DNA of 64,000 nucleotides from Terramyces sp. JEL0728 (lineage: Eukaryota > Chytridiomycota > Chytridiomycetes > Rhizophydiales > Terramycetaceae), in NCBI GenBank assembly GCA_027603945.1, contig JADIIU010000018.1, positions 1-64,000 of the forward strand, in the 5' to 3' direction. Under the pieces are notes generated by a model. The model saw only the letters and a program-made list of their open reading frames with translations, ran no database searches and had not been told where the DNA came from. Position numbers and translations under genes: made by a program. Below are positions 42,487 through 52,339 of the stretch, piece by piece (position 1 is the stretch's first letter; each line of letters begins with the position of its first letter).

Positions 42487-43621
42487 TTAAAAGAATACCC
42501 GGACTGCCTGTGCAGCAGTGGAATCAACAGGACAGTATGGACACTTGAACCTTGAATTCAAGCTGCCTTTGCTTAGCCTAGTCAAACTTTCACCAGAAAT
42601 AACGTGTCCACATACCATCATCATGGGCGGATTGGTTTCCGTGCCTTGTTCTTTTGTAACTGGGCAAACAAACACAGAATGGTACTTTTGCTTATCTAGC
42701 AACGGGATGGTTACGGGCAATTCACCCGATTGAGACCACTCTAATGCTTTGTCTTTCATCAGCGAAGATATTTTCATAATCATTGGGAGTGCGGTAGACC
42801 CAACTGTAACACAAGTGAATAGCGGCGATTCACAAGACTGGCCCAATACATTACAAAAGTCTCTAGAGAATTGCGATTGGATATCGCTCCATAAATGGTT
42901 ATCTGCAAACTGGGGATAAGGCGAATTTGCTAATCGTTTATGGTAGAGAATCGAACACATTAGTTGCTGAATATCTGCATTAGCAACAAATACCTTTAAT
43001 ATGTTTGGTAGCAAATGGCGCAAAATGTTGCTTCGCGTACGCTAATGCCGGTTTGATCTCTCCTCTTTTTACAAATCCAAGGTATCGAAGTTTATGAAGG
43101 TTAAATTCAAAGGTAGATCCGCTTTCAACAAGTGATTTGCGATGCAAAAATGCCCAATCCAATGCCAGCGAAATATCCTCATTCCTTAAAGCTTCTTGAA
43201 TATGGAACATTCCTTCAAATTGAGCATGTAATCCTTCTTCAAATTCTATGCCAGCTTCCTTGGCAAACATTTTAGCAAGATCAAATCTTCCTTCGCGTAC
43301 AAAATGCATGACCAAGATCTGGTATACAATATACTCTTTTCCTTCCAGCGCTTTGGGATCCCAGATTCCATCCAAATCGGTTTTAAACTTTTTCTCAATT
43401 GCTTTTGAATATTTGCCTATTGTATTGTGGAAATCTTTGGCGCTTTCTGTTAATTTTGAAGCCATTGCTCGTGTGTTTGATAATAATTGCGCTACTGCCT
43501 GCGGGTTGTCTTGACAAGAGTTGAGATTCGCAATCATTGCATCCAAACATGAATCTGTTTCTACTGCCAACAAGCGCTGTTTTTTGGCGACTTTTTCAAA
43601 TGATTCCGTGATTGTATTCAT
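42487..43621 (-). CDS. RMD5: Rmd5/RMND5, catalytic RING subunit of the GID/CTLH ligase
   Basis: Exons 43621-42994 and 42974-42487 give 371 residues. N-terminal helices are followed by LisH-CTLH (VYQILVMHFVREGRFDLAKMFAKEAGIEFEE, EALRNEDISLALDWA), a CRA region, and a degenerate RING: FVCPVTKEQ, PPMMMVCGHVISGESLTRLS, FKCPYCP. That RING is the hallmark of the Gid2/Rmd5 family, which with Gid9 ubiquitinates gluconeogenic enzymes. The start is the first in-frame ATG and a short upstream exon is possible. The intron is 19 nt. Confidence 0.9.
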
Positions 43622-43839
43622 AAGGGCAACTTTTCCGTCACGAAATTCAGTCAACAGTTACACATGAACGCTAGTATAAGCAGGAACTTGTGAGCTAGCC
43701 GGATAGTTTTGATATGCAATAATCAATAATACCAGATGCAATTAGACATAATGTAGGTCGGCAACGAATCCTGATTGCGATCACTAGATAACTCTGGCGT
43801 TGTTATCGTAACTGGCTGCATATCAGCAAATTTCTGGTG

Positions 43840-44662
43840 ATGGCGCCTCAATCCTTTCGCGAAATGTTTGAGCAAGAATCACTGATTTCAGTTCCTCTCA
43901 AAGAAACTGGATTGGAGCTTTACGAGAACTACGTTGAAAGGTTTGTAGCCGAGCAGTCTGTAATATCCCACCAGGCTGCCTACAAAGATCCATTCAACCA
44001 ACCAATAGAGTTTGAATATTCCTTGTCGTCGGATTCCAGCATTCAAATAGTCAAGAAAGTGATAAAGAAACCAAAAAAGACTTTGCGTAAAGAAAAGAAA
44101 GTCGACTCTCTGAAACTGCTAAAGACCAACAAGGTAACCATCGTTCACGTAGAATTTCCAGACTACATTCGCAAAACGGTTAACCATCAAAGCACAGTTT
44201 CGCTCACAAACAACTCAAAGAATGCTTGCGCTTTCAACAAAGCATACTCCAAATCTTGAATGTCAGACTATGAGTGCAAATCCAATCCAAGTTGACCAAA
44301 GCGAAAGCGAGCCGAAATTCAACCATCAAGATAACGAAGCAACTGGAATGGGATGGGAAGATACTGAAAATATTATGGAGGAGCCTGTATTTGATCAAAT
44401 TGTAATTCCAAGTCCAATCACGCACTTTTGTTCAAAATCTCTCTCCACCTTTTGGGACACTGTAAGAGATGTTATTGATGAATCTGTCAGCATTTCTTTG
44501 AGTACCAAGAGTGTTGATCACTATATCCGCCCTAAAACCGATGGTTCTTCAAACTACAACACAAAGAGCCTGTCTTCTGAAAACTATAATTTCAATGAAA
44601 CAGAATCCACAAGATCACTGGACGACATGCAGTTCTCATATCCAAAGCATCGATTACACTAA
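43840..44662 (+). CDS. Hypothetical protein with basic and acidic halves
   Basis: Exons 43840-44133 and 44153-44662 give 267 residues. The frame is continuous after removing a 19-nt intron. The first half is basic (VKKVIKKPKKTLRKEKK) and the second Ser/Asn/Asp-rich with GMGWEDTENIMEEPVF. It is probably disordered with a short linear motif. No family is recognised. It is divergent from RMD5 with about 220 bases between the starts. The stop is TAATAAA. Confidence 0.5.
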
Positions 44663-44785
44663 TAAATTTCTTTCGTGAAAATTGAGCAGCTCACGACAGA
44701 CTGCGCTGTAGTCCACATAATTTGAATGCACAGAAATTCTCTAGGTGCCTTCAAGCTAAATTAAGAATTAAATGTAGAATTTTAT

Positions 44786-45445
44786 TCAAATAGATGCAGC
44801 GAAAATGGCAAATGGCAAGAGAATTGCAAAAAATGAGGAAACAGCTGCTTTGGTACCAGCGGTGACAGTGGCAGTAGGAGCGGCGGTCTTGGTAGAGGTT
44901 CCACATGCTTTCATCAACAAACCTCCAGCAGATTGAAGACTAGGTCCAATTGAAGCATCCAAATCATTAAGAGAAGAAATGGCAGTGAATTGCTTTTGTA
45001 CACAGGTGGAGCACAAAAGAGTAGTGTTGGAAGTAAGGTAGGTTACAACGTTAGTGAATGCATCAGGACCAGTAACTTGGACTCCGGCTGATTGAATTGT
45101 CGCCATTTCTTGAGTGTAACAGTAAGACCCACTGTCCTTTACGCAAGCGAATGCATTAATCAATTCAACGTAAGAGTAGAATAAAGTGCCATTGGTACTG
45201 CTAGAAGGGTCTAAAACTACGGTACCACATGTTCCTAAGGTGCTTTTGAAGGTGGAAATGGCGGATGAGCAGTCGCTTCCGCAGAGCTGGTCGAGGTTGG
45301 AGGCAGTTACAATCTCGCTTGTTGGAAGAGAGGTTGAGCCATAGCATTTGTTTGCAATGTTGAGGGCAGCTTGGGCACAGACAGTTGGGATGGTTGGGAC
45401 AGTTCCAGTTACCCCTCCAGAAGAACCTATAGTGTTGTTGGACAT
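44786..45445 (-). CDS. Secreted GPI-anchored fungal protein, DUF7729-like
   Basis: 219 residues. Regularly spaced cysteines (YGS-preceded CYG, LCGSDC, TCGT, SYCYTQ, LCSTCVQ, KACG) match the small fungal family of cysteine-rich surface proteins. The last residues are a Thr/Ala stretch and a hydrophobic tail (FFAILLPFAIFAASI), a GPI-attachment signal. The N-terminus from the first ATG lacks a signal peptide, which conflicts with a GPI anchor. A short upstream exon may be missing from my model. Confidence 0.65.
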   Translation of the reverse strand: MSNNTIGSSGGVTGTVPTIPTVCAQAALNIANKCYGSTSLPTSEIVTASNLDQLCGSDCSSAISTFKSTLGTCGTVVLDPSSSTNGTLFYSYVELINAFACVKDSGSYCYTQEMATIQSAGVQVTGPDAFTNVVTYLTSNTTLLCSTCVQKQFTAISSLNDLDASIGPSLQSAGGLLMKACGTSTKTAAPTATVTAGTKAAVSSFFAILLPFAIFAASI

Positions 45446-45790
45446 TTTTGCAGAGACATTTTTTGGAATCTCTTTTTGGATATTTCCTGTGGCGCGGTTA
45501 CGGAAGGTACCATGAACTTACAATTTAGGATATAAGGAGATAACTATGAATGGTGAGTTGAATTACAAGGAGCAAAGGAGATAACTATGAACGGTGAGTT
45601 GAATTACAAAGGAGCAAAGGAGAAGGGGACTGCCCACTAATGACACAGCTGCATATGGCACTATGGGGTTTGAGCCGTAGCATGTCCAAACCCTATGATT
45701 CGATTAAATAGATTAATTGCCAGTGCAATTAGGTGATCAAAAACGGCAATATTTGACTAATTTTTGCGGTAATTTTCAAGTTAATCTAAA
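45446..45790. other. Divergent upstream region
   Basis: 345 bases between the GPI-protein gene (-) and the first aminopeptidase (+). Apart from the 41-bp duplication listed separately, I see no gene. A missing signal-peptide exon of the GPI gene might lie here but could not be located. Confidence 0.35.
45536..45618. repeat. 41-42 bp tandem duplication
   Basis: Two adjacent copies of a unit that begins ggagataactatgaa and ends ggagcaaa, at 45536-45576 and 45577-45618. They differ by one substitution (t/c) and one inserted a. It lies in the upstream region of the GPI-protein gene. Confidence 0.88.
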
Positions 45791-46978
45791 ATGCTCAAGT
45801 TGCTTTTTGCTTCAATAATTTCTGCTTCACCTTTGCAACAGCGACCTTTATTCTCTCCGGAAGATCGTTTAATTTCCACCAGCGAAGGACAATCACAATG
45901 GATGTCGGAAATGCAAGTAATGCTTTGTTTAACGAGATTTTTGAACTATACAAGGACGGCGTAAAGTTCATTGACTTGACTGATGGTGATTTCGATTATT
46001 TGGAGCAGCACGCTGCAATTAATATTGCTTCCAACCCTGGTAATTTTTAGTTTATCAGATTTCCCAACTAAACCATCGTACCAAAACATTGCAAACCCGC
46101 TTATTGAGAAAATTGATACAAATAGAATGGAAGAGTTTTTGACTGCATTTTCAGGATTTCATACTCGTTACTTCAAGTCTGATTCCGGAAAAGAGTCTTC
46201 CCAATGGTTGTTTGATCAATTGGAATCGCTCGCTGAAAATAATCCTAGAGACGATGTCAAGTTTACTGTTACCAAAGTTATCCACACCTGGAAACAATTC
46301 TCTGTTATTGCGCGATTTGAAAGCGTAGAATCTGACAAAGAGGATATTGTTGTGCTCTCTGCTCATCAAGATTCCGTCAACCAATGGAATCCATGGTTTG
46401 GTCGCAGCCCGTAATCCTTGCTAATCTAGTGGTGCTGATGACGATGGTTCCGGAACAACAACCGTTTTCGAAGCATTAACTGTTTTGTGGAACCACGGAT
46501 TTGTTCCAAAGCGTCCATTGGAATTCCACTTTTACTCTGCAGAAGAAGGCGGGTTGCTTGGAAGCCAAAAAGTAGTAGCGCAATATGTCAAGGAAAAGAT
46601 TCCTGTTTACGGAGTTTTCCACAACGATATGACTGGATATCAGCCAGAGGATACAAAGCCAATTGTTGCTGTTAATACTGATAACGTCAACGGCCCACTC
46701 ACAAAGACTTTTGAAATGATTGCAAGCACTTATGCTGGAGTCCCGTGGGAATATACAAAGTGCGGCTATGCCTGCTCTGGTAATTATATGATGACCTAGA
46801 TCATGCTTCATGGACCAAGGCTGGCATTCCTTCTACATTTACTTTTGAAGCCAAGTTTGAAAAGCATTCGCCATTTATTCACACCACTCAAGACACAGTT
46901 GAGCATATTGATTTCAAGCACATGGCTTCCTTTGTCAACAACGTTATTGGGTTTGCTGTAGAGTTATCCTACTACTAA
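45791..46978 (+). CDS. Secreted M28 aminopeptidase, copy 1
   Basis: Exons 45791-45916, 45937-46039, 46059-46410, 46430-46779 and 46800-46978 give 369 residues. A signal peptide (MLKLLFASIISASPLQQRP) and a propeptide-like segment precede the M28 fold. Zinc ligands and catalytic Glu appear in [31 protein letters not shown] and [10 protein letters not shown], all intact. Fungal relatives are extracellular leucine aminopeptidases that digest peptides. The Cys pair CGYACSD, formed across the last intron, is a conserved disulfide. A tandem copy follows 183 bases downstream. Confidence 0.88.
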
Positions 46979-47160
46979 AGATAATCCTTAAATTTTGTTT
47001 TACACCGTGTGCAGTGAGCAAGTCTATGGAATTAAACTGTTGAGTGCCGCAGAACTTATTGTGAAAGTCCAAATCTTTATCACCCCATATTATCAATATT
47101 CACCCAATGTGAGTGCAGTGACCAGGCTTATCAAACAGCGTGATCCATTAAACTTTCAAA

Positions 47161-48361
47161 ATGAAGCTGCTCCTAGCATACTCAGTTCTAGCCGCACCAG
47201 CACATCGTCCACTCTTTTTCCAAAACGATAATTTAGATGTAGGAGTCACCAAATTCAATCCCAATCACCGCTTAATTTCCACGGCACCAGGAAAGCAGGA
47301 ATGGATGACCGAACAACAAGTATTTGCTATTAACTAGATCTTTAAACTGTACCGATCAAAGACTAAATTTATTGATTTGACTGACGGCGAATATACTTTA
47401 TTCAATCAAAAGAAGCGCAATCCTGTGTATCCAACCAAAACAAACGAAGCGCAATCAGTAAACGATCTGATCAAGCAAGTATCTACTGATCGCATGGAAA
47501 CCTTCCTGTCGTCATTTTCTGGTTTCCATACGCGCTACTACAACTCCAAATCCGGTAAAGAATCAAGCCAATGGCTATACGATCAACTATCAGATATTAG
47601 CGGTAGATCCGATGTTACGTTAACTGTAACTAAATTTGAACATTCCTGGGAACAATTTTCTGTAATTGCTCGATTTGAAAAAGTTGGTAATACGAACGAC
47701 GAGATTGTGATCTTGTCCGCTCATCAAGATTCTGTTAACCAATGGAACCCATGGTTTGGTCGCAGCCCGTAATCCTTGCTAATCTAGTGGTGCTGATGAC
47801 GATGGATCTGGCACTACAACTATCATTGAAGCATTGACTGTTTTGTATGAAAATGGTTTCGTACCCGATAGACCTTTAGAATTTCATTTCTACTCTGGTG
47901 AAGAGGGTGGTCTGTTGGGCAGCCAAAAAGTGGTTAAAAAATACACTGACGATGATATCAACGTTTACGCTGTTCTCCACAACGATATGACTGTGATAAT
48001 ACATTAATTTAGGGCTACCAGCCGGACGGTATCTCGCCAGTCATAGGGATATCGACGGATAACGTTGACAAGAAGCTCTCAAAAGTTCTTCAAATCATTT
48101 CCGAAGAGTACGCTGGGATAAAATGGGTAAACACTAAATGTGGTTACGCATGTTCAGATCATGCATCTTGGACTAAAGCTGGTGTACCTGCTGCATTTAC
48201 TTTTGAAGCTGCGTTCGAAAATCAAAGGTACCAATCATTAACCAAGCCCATTCTTGCACACTACTCAAGATACAGTCGAACATATTGATTTTAACCATAT
48301 GGCTTCGTTTGTGAATAACGTTATCGGGTTTGCGGTTGAACTGTCGAAATTTCAGCAATAA
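47161..48361 (+). CDS. Secreted M28 aminopeptidase, copy 2
   Basis: Exons 47161-47319, 47338-47768, 47788-47992, 48013-48227 and 48247-48361 give 374 residues. It has a signal peptide ([17 protein letters not shown]) and the same intact M28 ligands as copy 1 ([42 protein letters not shown]). Introns are 18, 19, 20 and 19 nt. The first and second match copy-1 introns 1 and 3; the last two have no counterpart there, and copy-1 introns 2 and 4 are missing here. A 57-base block around the shared intron is identical in both genes. Confidence 0.88.
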
Positions 48362-48876
48362 GATTTTTTTGGTAATCTTTTTTTCAATTTGCCTTTTAAA
48401 GCGAATTTGCGAAAGCTTAATTTCGGAGATGCTTTGTAATACTTGCACCACGGCAATCAACTGGTTTGGTGATTTATTGCACTTTCACACTCCAATTTCA
48501 ATATTTATCAGTCCCCCACGTGTCGCTTATCGGGCAGCTAAACGTTCAGCTGCTAGTCCTACGTGTATATACCAGGGGTATCTGGTGTATGGTGGTTTGT
48601 TCCTATACTAGTATTAACAATGCACTGGCGTCTTTGCTTTGACCAAAGTTTTGGCCTCTGCTTCTTGCAAGTAGCCAGTATCGGATATGCTATGCACGCT
48701 CTAGCACCATTAGTTTGCAATTAATCCCCCAAATTTCAATATTATTGTTGTGCTATCCCCCATCTGATTGTTTCAAAAATGATTTTTGGCGAAGTCTGTT
48801 ACCCCCTGTGCCAGCAGTCACCTGACATAGTCATCTGCTTGCAATTAATCGCAATAATTTTTCAAAAAAACAAAAA
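48362..48876. other. Intergenic region with short repeated words
   Basis: 515 bases. I found no gene. ttgcaattaat occurs twice (near 48715 and 48840) and aatttcaatatt twice (near 48495 and 48732), with several runs of CCCCC. Possibly promoter elements of the downstream C2H2 gene. Confidence 0.35.
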
Positions 48877-49373
48877 ATGAGTTCGTTGTTATGGTACAAG
48901 GTAAATATCTTTAAAACCAGGATTCAAGCTACGATTCAGAAGAAGATAAGCAAGATTTATCTGAACAAATGCTTTCAATTACGATAAATTCCCCAACGAT
49001 GACTGTACAACCCTCCATGCCAATCCCCATCACTCCAACTCTGAAGCGAAGACAGTCAGCTCCCTACCACGTCAAAAAGCTATCTGCATCCAAAAGCCCG
49101 CCAAACGATTTTGGATTACCGACACCTTCATCCTACAGCCCAAAAGACAAACTAAAACAGAAATGGATTTGTGATGCCTGCGGAAAGACTTACAAGCATC
49201 CAAATTGTCTTTCTAAGCACAAGTGGGAACATACGGATTATTGGAAGGAAACTTCTAAATTGGCAATTTCGAAACATGCGCAAGTTCAATTGCTAGAGGC
49301 TGCGTCTGTATTAATTGGATTTCAGAAAGATGAAGATTTAGAATATGTTAATGGGCAAGTATGGGATAAATGA
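48877..49373 (+). CDS. Single C2H2 zinc-finger protein
   Basis: Exons 48877-48900 and 48921-49373, separated by a 20-nt intron, give 158 residues. The first exon is only 8 codons. One C2H2 finger (CDACGKTYKHPNCLSKHKWEH) is followed by TDYWKETSKLAISKHAQVQL and LEAASVLIGF. The finger plus this helical extension is a combination found in many fungal nuclear proteins. The N-terminal part is Ser/Pro-rich with RRQSAPYHVKKLS. Probably a transcriptional regulator; target unknown. Confidence 0.75.
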
Positions 49374-49625
49374 TTGTAAATAAAAACCTAATTTCTTTTG
49401 TAGTGGCTCGCCTCTCTATTAGCTGTATTGCCATAAAGATGCAGCCTGTATGCATCCTACGACTTTGAGTGTAGTTGGTTTCGGTGCCAAGAATACCGCG
49501 CAGTTACAGTGGCCATACAGCCCGCCCTGAAACATTGGCAAGAAAGTAATAACGCTATGCCCAATATGAATAGCCAATCCTTGCATGAGTTATGGCCAGT
49601 GATGCAAAAATCCTCTTTTAAAAAA

Positions 49626-51533
49626 ATGGAAATCAAAGTAGAAAAAAGTTTAATGTAGAACGTTCGAATAGATCAAATAAAACCACCGCAGTCAATAAAC
49701 GGAAACCTGCAGATTACCAAACACCACCTGATTCTGGACGAATACCAAGTACTTTTACTTAACAAAAGCTACCACATTCACTCCTGCTCTCAATAATCAA
49801 AAAGCCCTGTAGCATTTATATTACTTATCGGCACTTTCTCGCAATCATTATTACATTCCAAATGGAGAGAGAGGTCAATGAAGCCTTTCAGCTAATTCAG
49901 AAATACATCAATATCAGTAACTATCGTTAACAAAAGGTTCTATTGAGGAACTGTATTGTTTTGAAAAACAAGTTATTTACAATACTCCTTGGTATGTGTT
50001 TGATCCAAGAGTAGATTTTGCCAGGATGGGATTAGGCGTAAACACAAACTGGAGGATTTCAACCATTAATGAAGCTTACAATTTCTCATCAACTTACCCC
50101 AGATACCTTGGAGTGCCTCAGAAAATTAGTGATAATACTCTTCGACATATTGGGAAATTCCGAAGTAAATCTCGTATCCCTGCGCTGTCATATATACACA
50201 AGAATCAAGTAAGTAGGTTTAATATAGGTTACTATAACTAGATCAGCTCAGCCAATGATTGGATTAAAACAGAACCGTTCAATCCAGGATGAAAAGTTAA
50301 TTGAAGCCATATTCAACACTAGCACTTGCCAATCGGACGGGATGCATCTGATTATAGATGCCCGACCTTTGGCAAACGCATTAGCACAGACTGCAATGGG
50401 TGCAGGAACAGAAAACTCTGACAATTACCAAGCCAAGATTGTGTTTCTAGGTATAGACAACATTCACGTTGTGCGAGATTCATTAAACAAATTGTATGAT
50501 GGTAATTATTTTTAATTGCAGCCTGTGTTTCCTTTGATAACCCTGTTATATCAAAAAGTGCTCTTGAGCGATCTGGCTGGCTAAAACACATTAAAAATAT
50601 TCTTGACGGCACATTAATGATTGTGCAGAGTGTCCATGTGCAGAACGAACATACCCTTGTTCATTGTAGGTAATATATTTTAATGAAAGCGATGGATGGG
50701 ACCGCACAGCTCAATTGTCATCCCTGGCGCAGGTGTGTTTAGATCCATACTACAGGACAATTGATGGATTCCAAGTGCTGTTAGAAAAAGAATGGATATC
50801 CTTTGGACACAAATTCCAAGACAGATGCGGCCATTTGTCGAGAGATTCAATGACTACTGAGCAAACACCAGAAAAGTCTTGGCAGCAGGCAAGTAAAAGT
50901 ATGCTAGGAGCTGCAACAAAGTTATTTGGAAATACATTCAACGCCCCATTAAACAATAGCACCATGTCTTCAGAAACTTCAACCCCAAACAATTTGGCAC
51001 CCAAAGAAATATCTCCAGTGTTTTTACAGTTTTTAGATTGCATGTACCAAATATGGACTCAATATCCAACTGAATTTGAATATGATCAACGATTATTAGA
51101 ATTTCTCTTTATATCTGCTTACTCTTGTCAATTTGGAAACTTTTTATTCAATAATGAACGCGAATTGCGGCAATTCACAAAAAAACCTGGCTATGGCGGC
51201 CAATCCATAGAAGAATGCACAGTATCCCTTTGGCAGTATCTCCAAGCACACAAAGAGACCTACTACAATGCAGTTTATACGCCTTCGGATGAAGAGAAAA
51301 TCCTATTCCCAAACACAAATAATCTAAAATACTGGTCTAAACTATACAAGCTATCTACTTTAGAAGAGCGCATGGAAAAGGCAGAGTCTCCATATGCTAC
51401 ACGGAAATCAACTTTTAGTGAAATGGACACTACGCCAAGAATGGAAAATGAGCCGCAGGTTGAAATGATTGATTTGCAAGATGCAAGCATACCTTCGCAC
51501 CCTTTGATGACTTCTGATAATCCTTGGCAATAA
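49626..51533 (+). CDS. Myotubularin-family phosphoinositide 3-phosphatase
   Basis: Seven exons (49626-49637, 49659-49748, 49769-49916, 49937-50208, 50228-50501, 50522-50669, 50690-51533) give 595 residues. Two tiny 5' exons complete the PH-GRAM domain (GNLQITKHHLILDEYQLPHS, then CSIYITYRHFLAIIITF). The phosphatase follows: FDPRVDFARMGLG, TYPRYLGVPQKISD, ITRSAQPMIGL, and the active site HCSDGWDRT, assembled across a 20-nt intron, so Cys and Arg are intact. It removes the 3-phosphate of PI3P and PI(3,5)P2 on endosomes, as yeast Ymr1 does. Introns are 19-21 nt. Confidence 0.9.
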
Positions 51534-51678
51534 ACTACTACCATATATTAATTTTTTTGGAAAGAAGCAGCAGTCAGAATATAGTATTACCTGCAGAAGC
51601 ATACAATCATAATTATCCAATAGTTCATTGTGTGTATGTGTCAACTCGATTTTATCGAATGACGTGAATTTACCTAAA

Positions 51679-52298
51679 ATGCACAAGTCAGAAAAGCACA
51701 CTGTCCAGGAATGGCTAGCAAAAATCAACCTGATCAATCTAGTCCCAATATTTGAAAAAGAGCAGTTATTGGGCTGGGACACACTCCAACTTGTCACCAT
51801 TACACAACTGCAATCAATAAATATTCCATTAGGAAACTGCTTACTATTTCAAAAACTATTTGTGGGTAATTTGTCTTGACAAAGAAATGTATCCAAAGAG
51901 CAAGCTGTCACAGGAGCCTGTCAAAGTTCTTTTAGATTGGTTGAAAGATCAAAATAAACCTGAAAGGAAAGCGCTGAAACGACCGCCTTGGTGTGGGACA
52001 TTGGATAGGACCCATTCATTGCCGATAATGGAGGCAGGAAAGACGGAACAGAAGCGCAAAGCCAAAAAGGATAAAGCACTTGAAAATCCTGGAGAAAAAG
52101 CACATATTACCAAAGTACTTTCTTTCCCAGAGACTAAGCTCACTGTCGTGCAAGAAGATATACGGGAAGAAAGTGTTGCTTTGGCAGCAGAAAGAAAGGA
52201 GGAACAGCCAATCGAAATGGTTTCGCGAAAGGGCCATCCTAAAATCAGTAATGCAATTTAACCTAGTTGATCCTTTTAAAAAAGTACCAAGAAAATAG
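51679..52298 (+). CDS. SAM-domain protein
   Basis: Exons 51679-51865, 51885-52247 and 52267-52298 give 193 residues. Residues 5-62 form a SAM domain (TVQEWLAKINLINLVPIFEK, then WDTLQLVTITQLQSINIPLG). The rest is charged and disordered. The last intron (19 nt) replaces an apparent stop and adds IDPFKKVPRK. It lies beside, and converges on, the four-kinase array with 41 bases between stops. SAM domains commonly mediate oligomerisation. No specific family is recognised. Confidence 0.65.
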
Positions 52299-52339
52299 TA
52301 AATAAAATTATGGTGTTATATTCAATTACTATTCTATTT

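Noticed and set aside
46995..47231. Plus-strand 78-residue ORF between the aminopeptidases
   Set aside because: It overlaps the signal-peptide exon of copy 2 in a different frame and has no family features.
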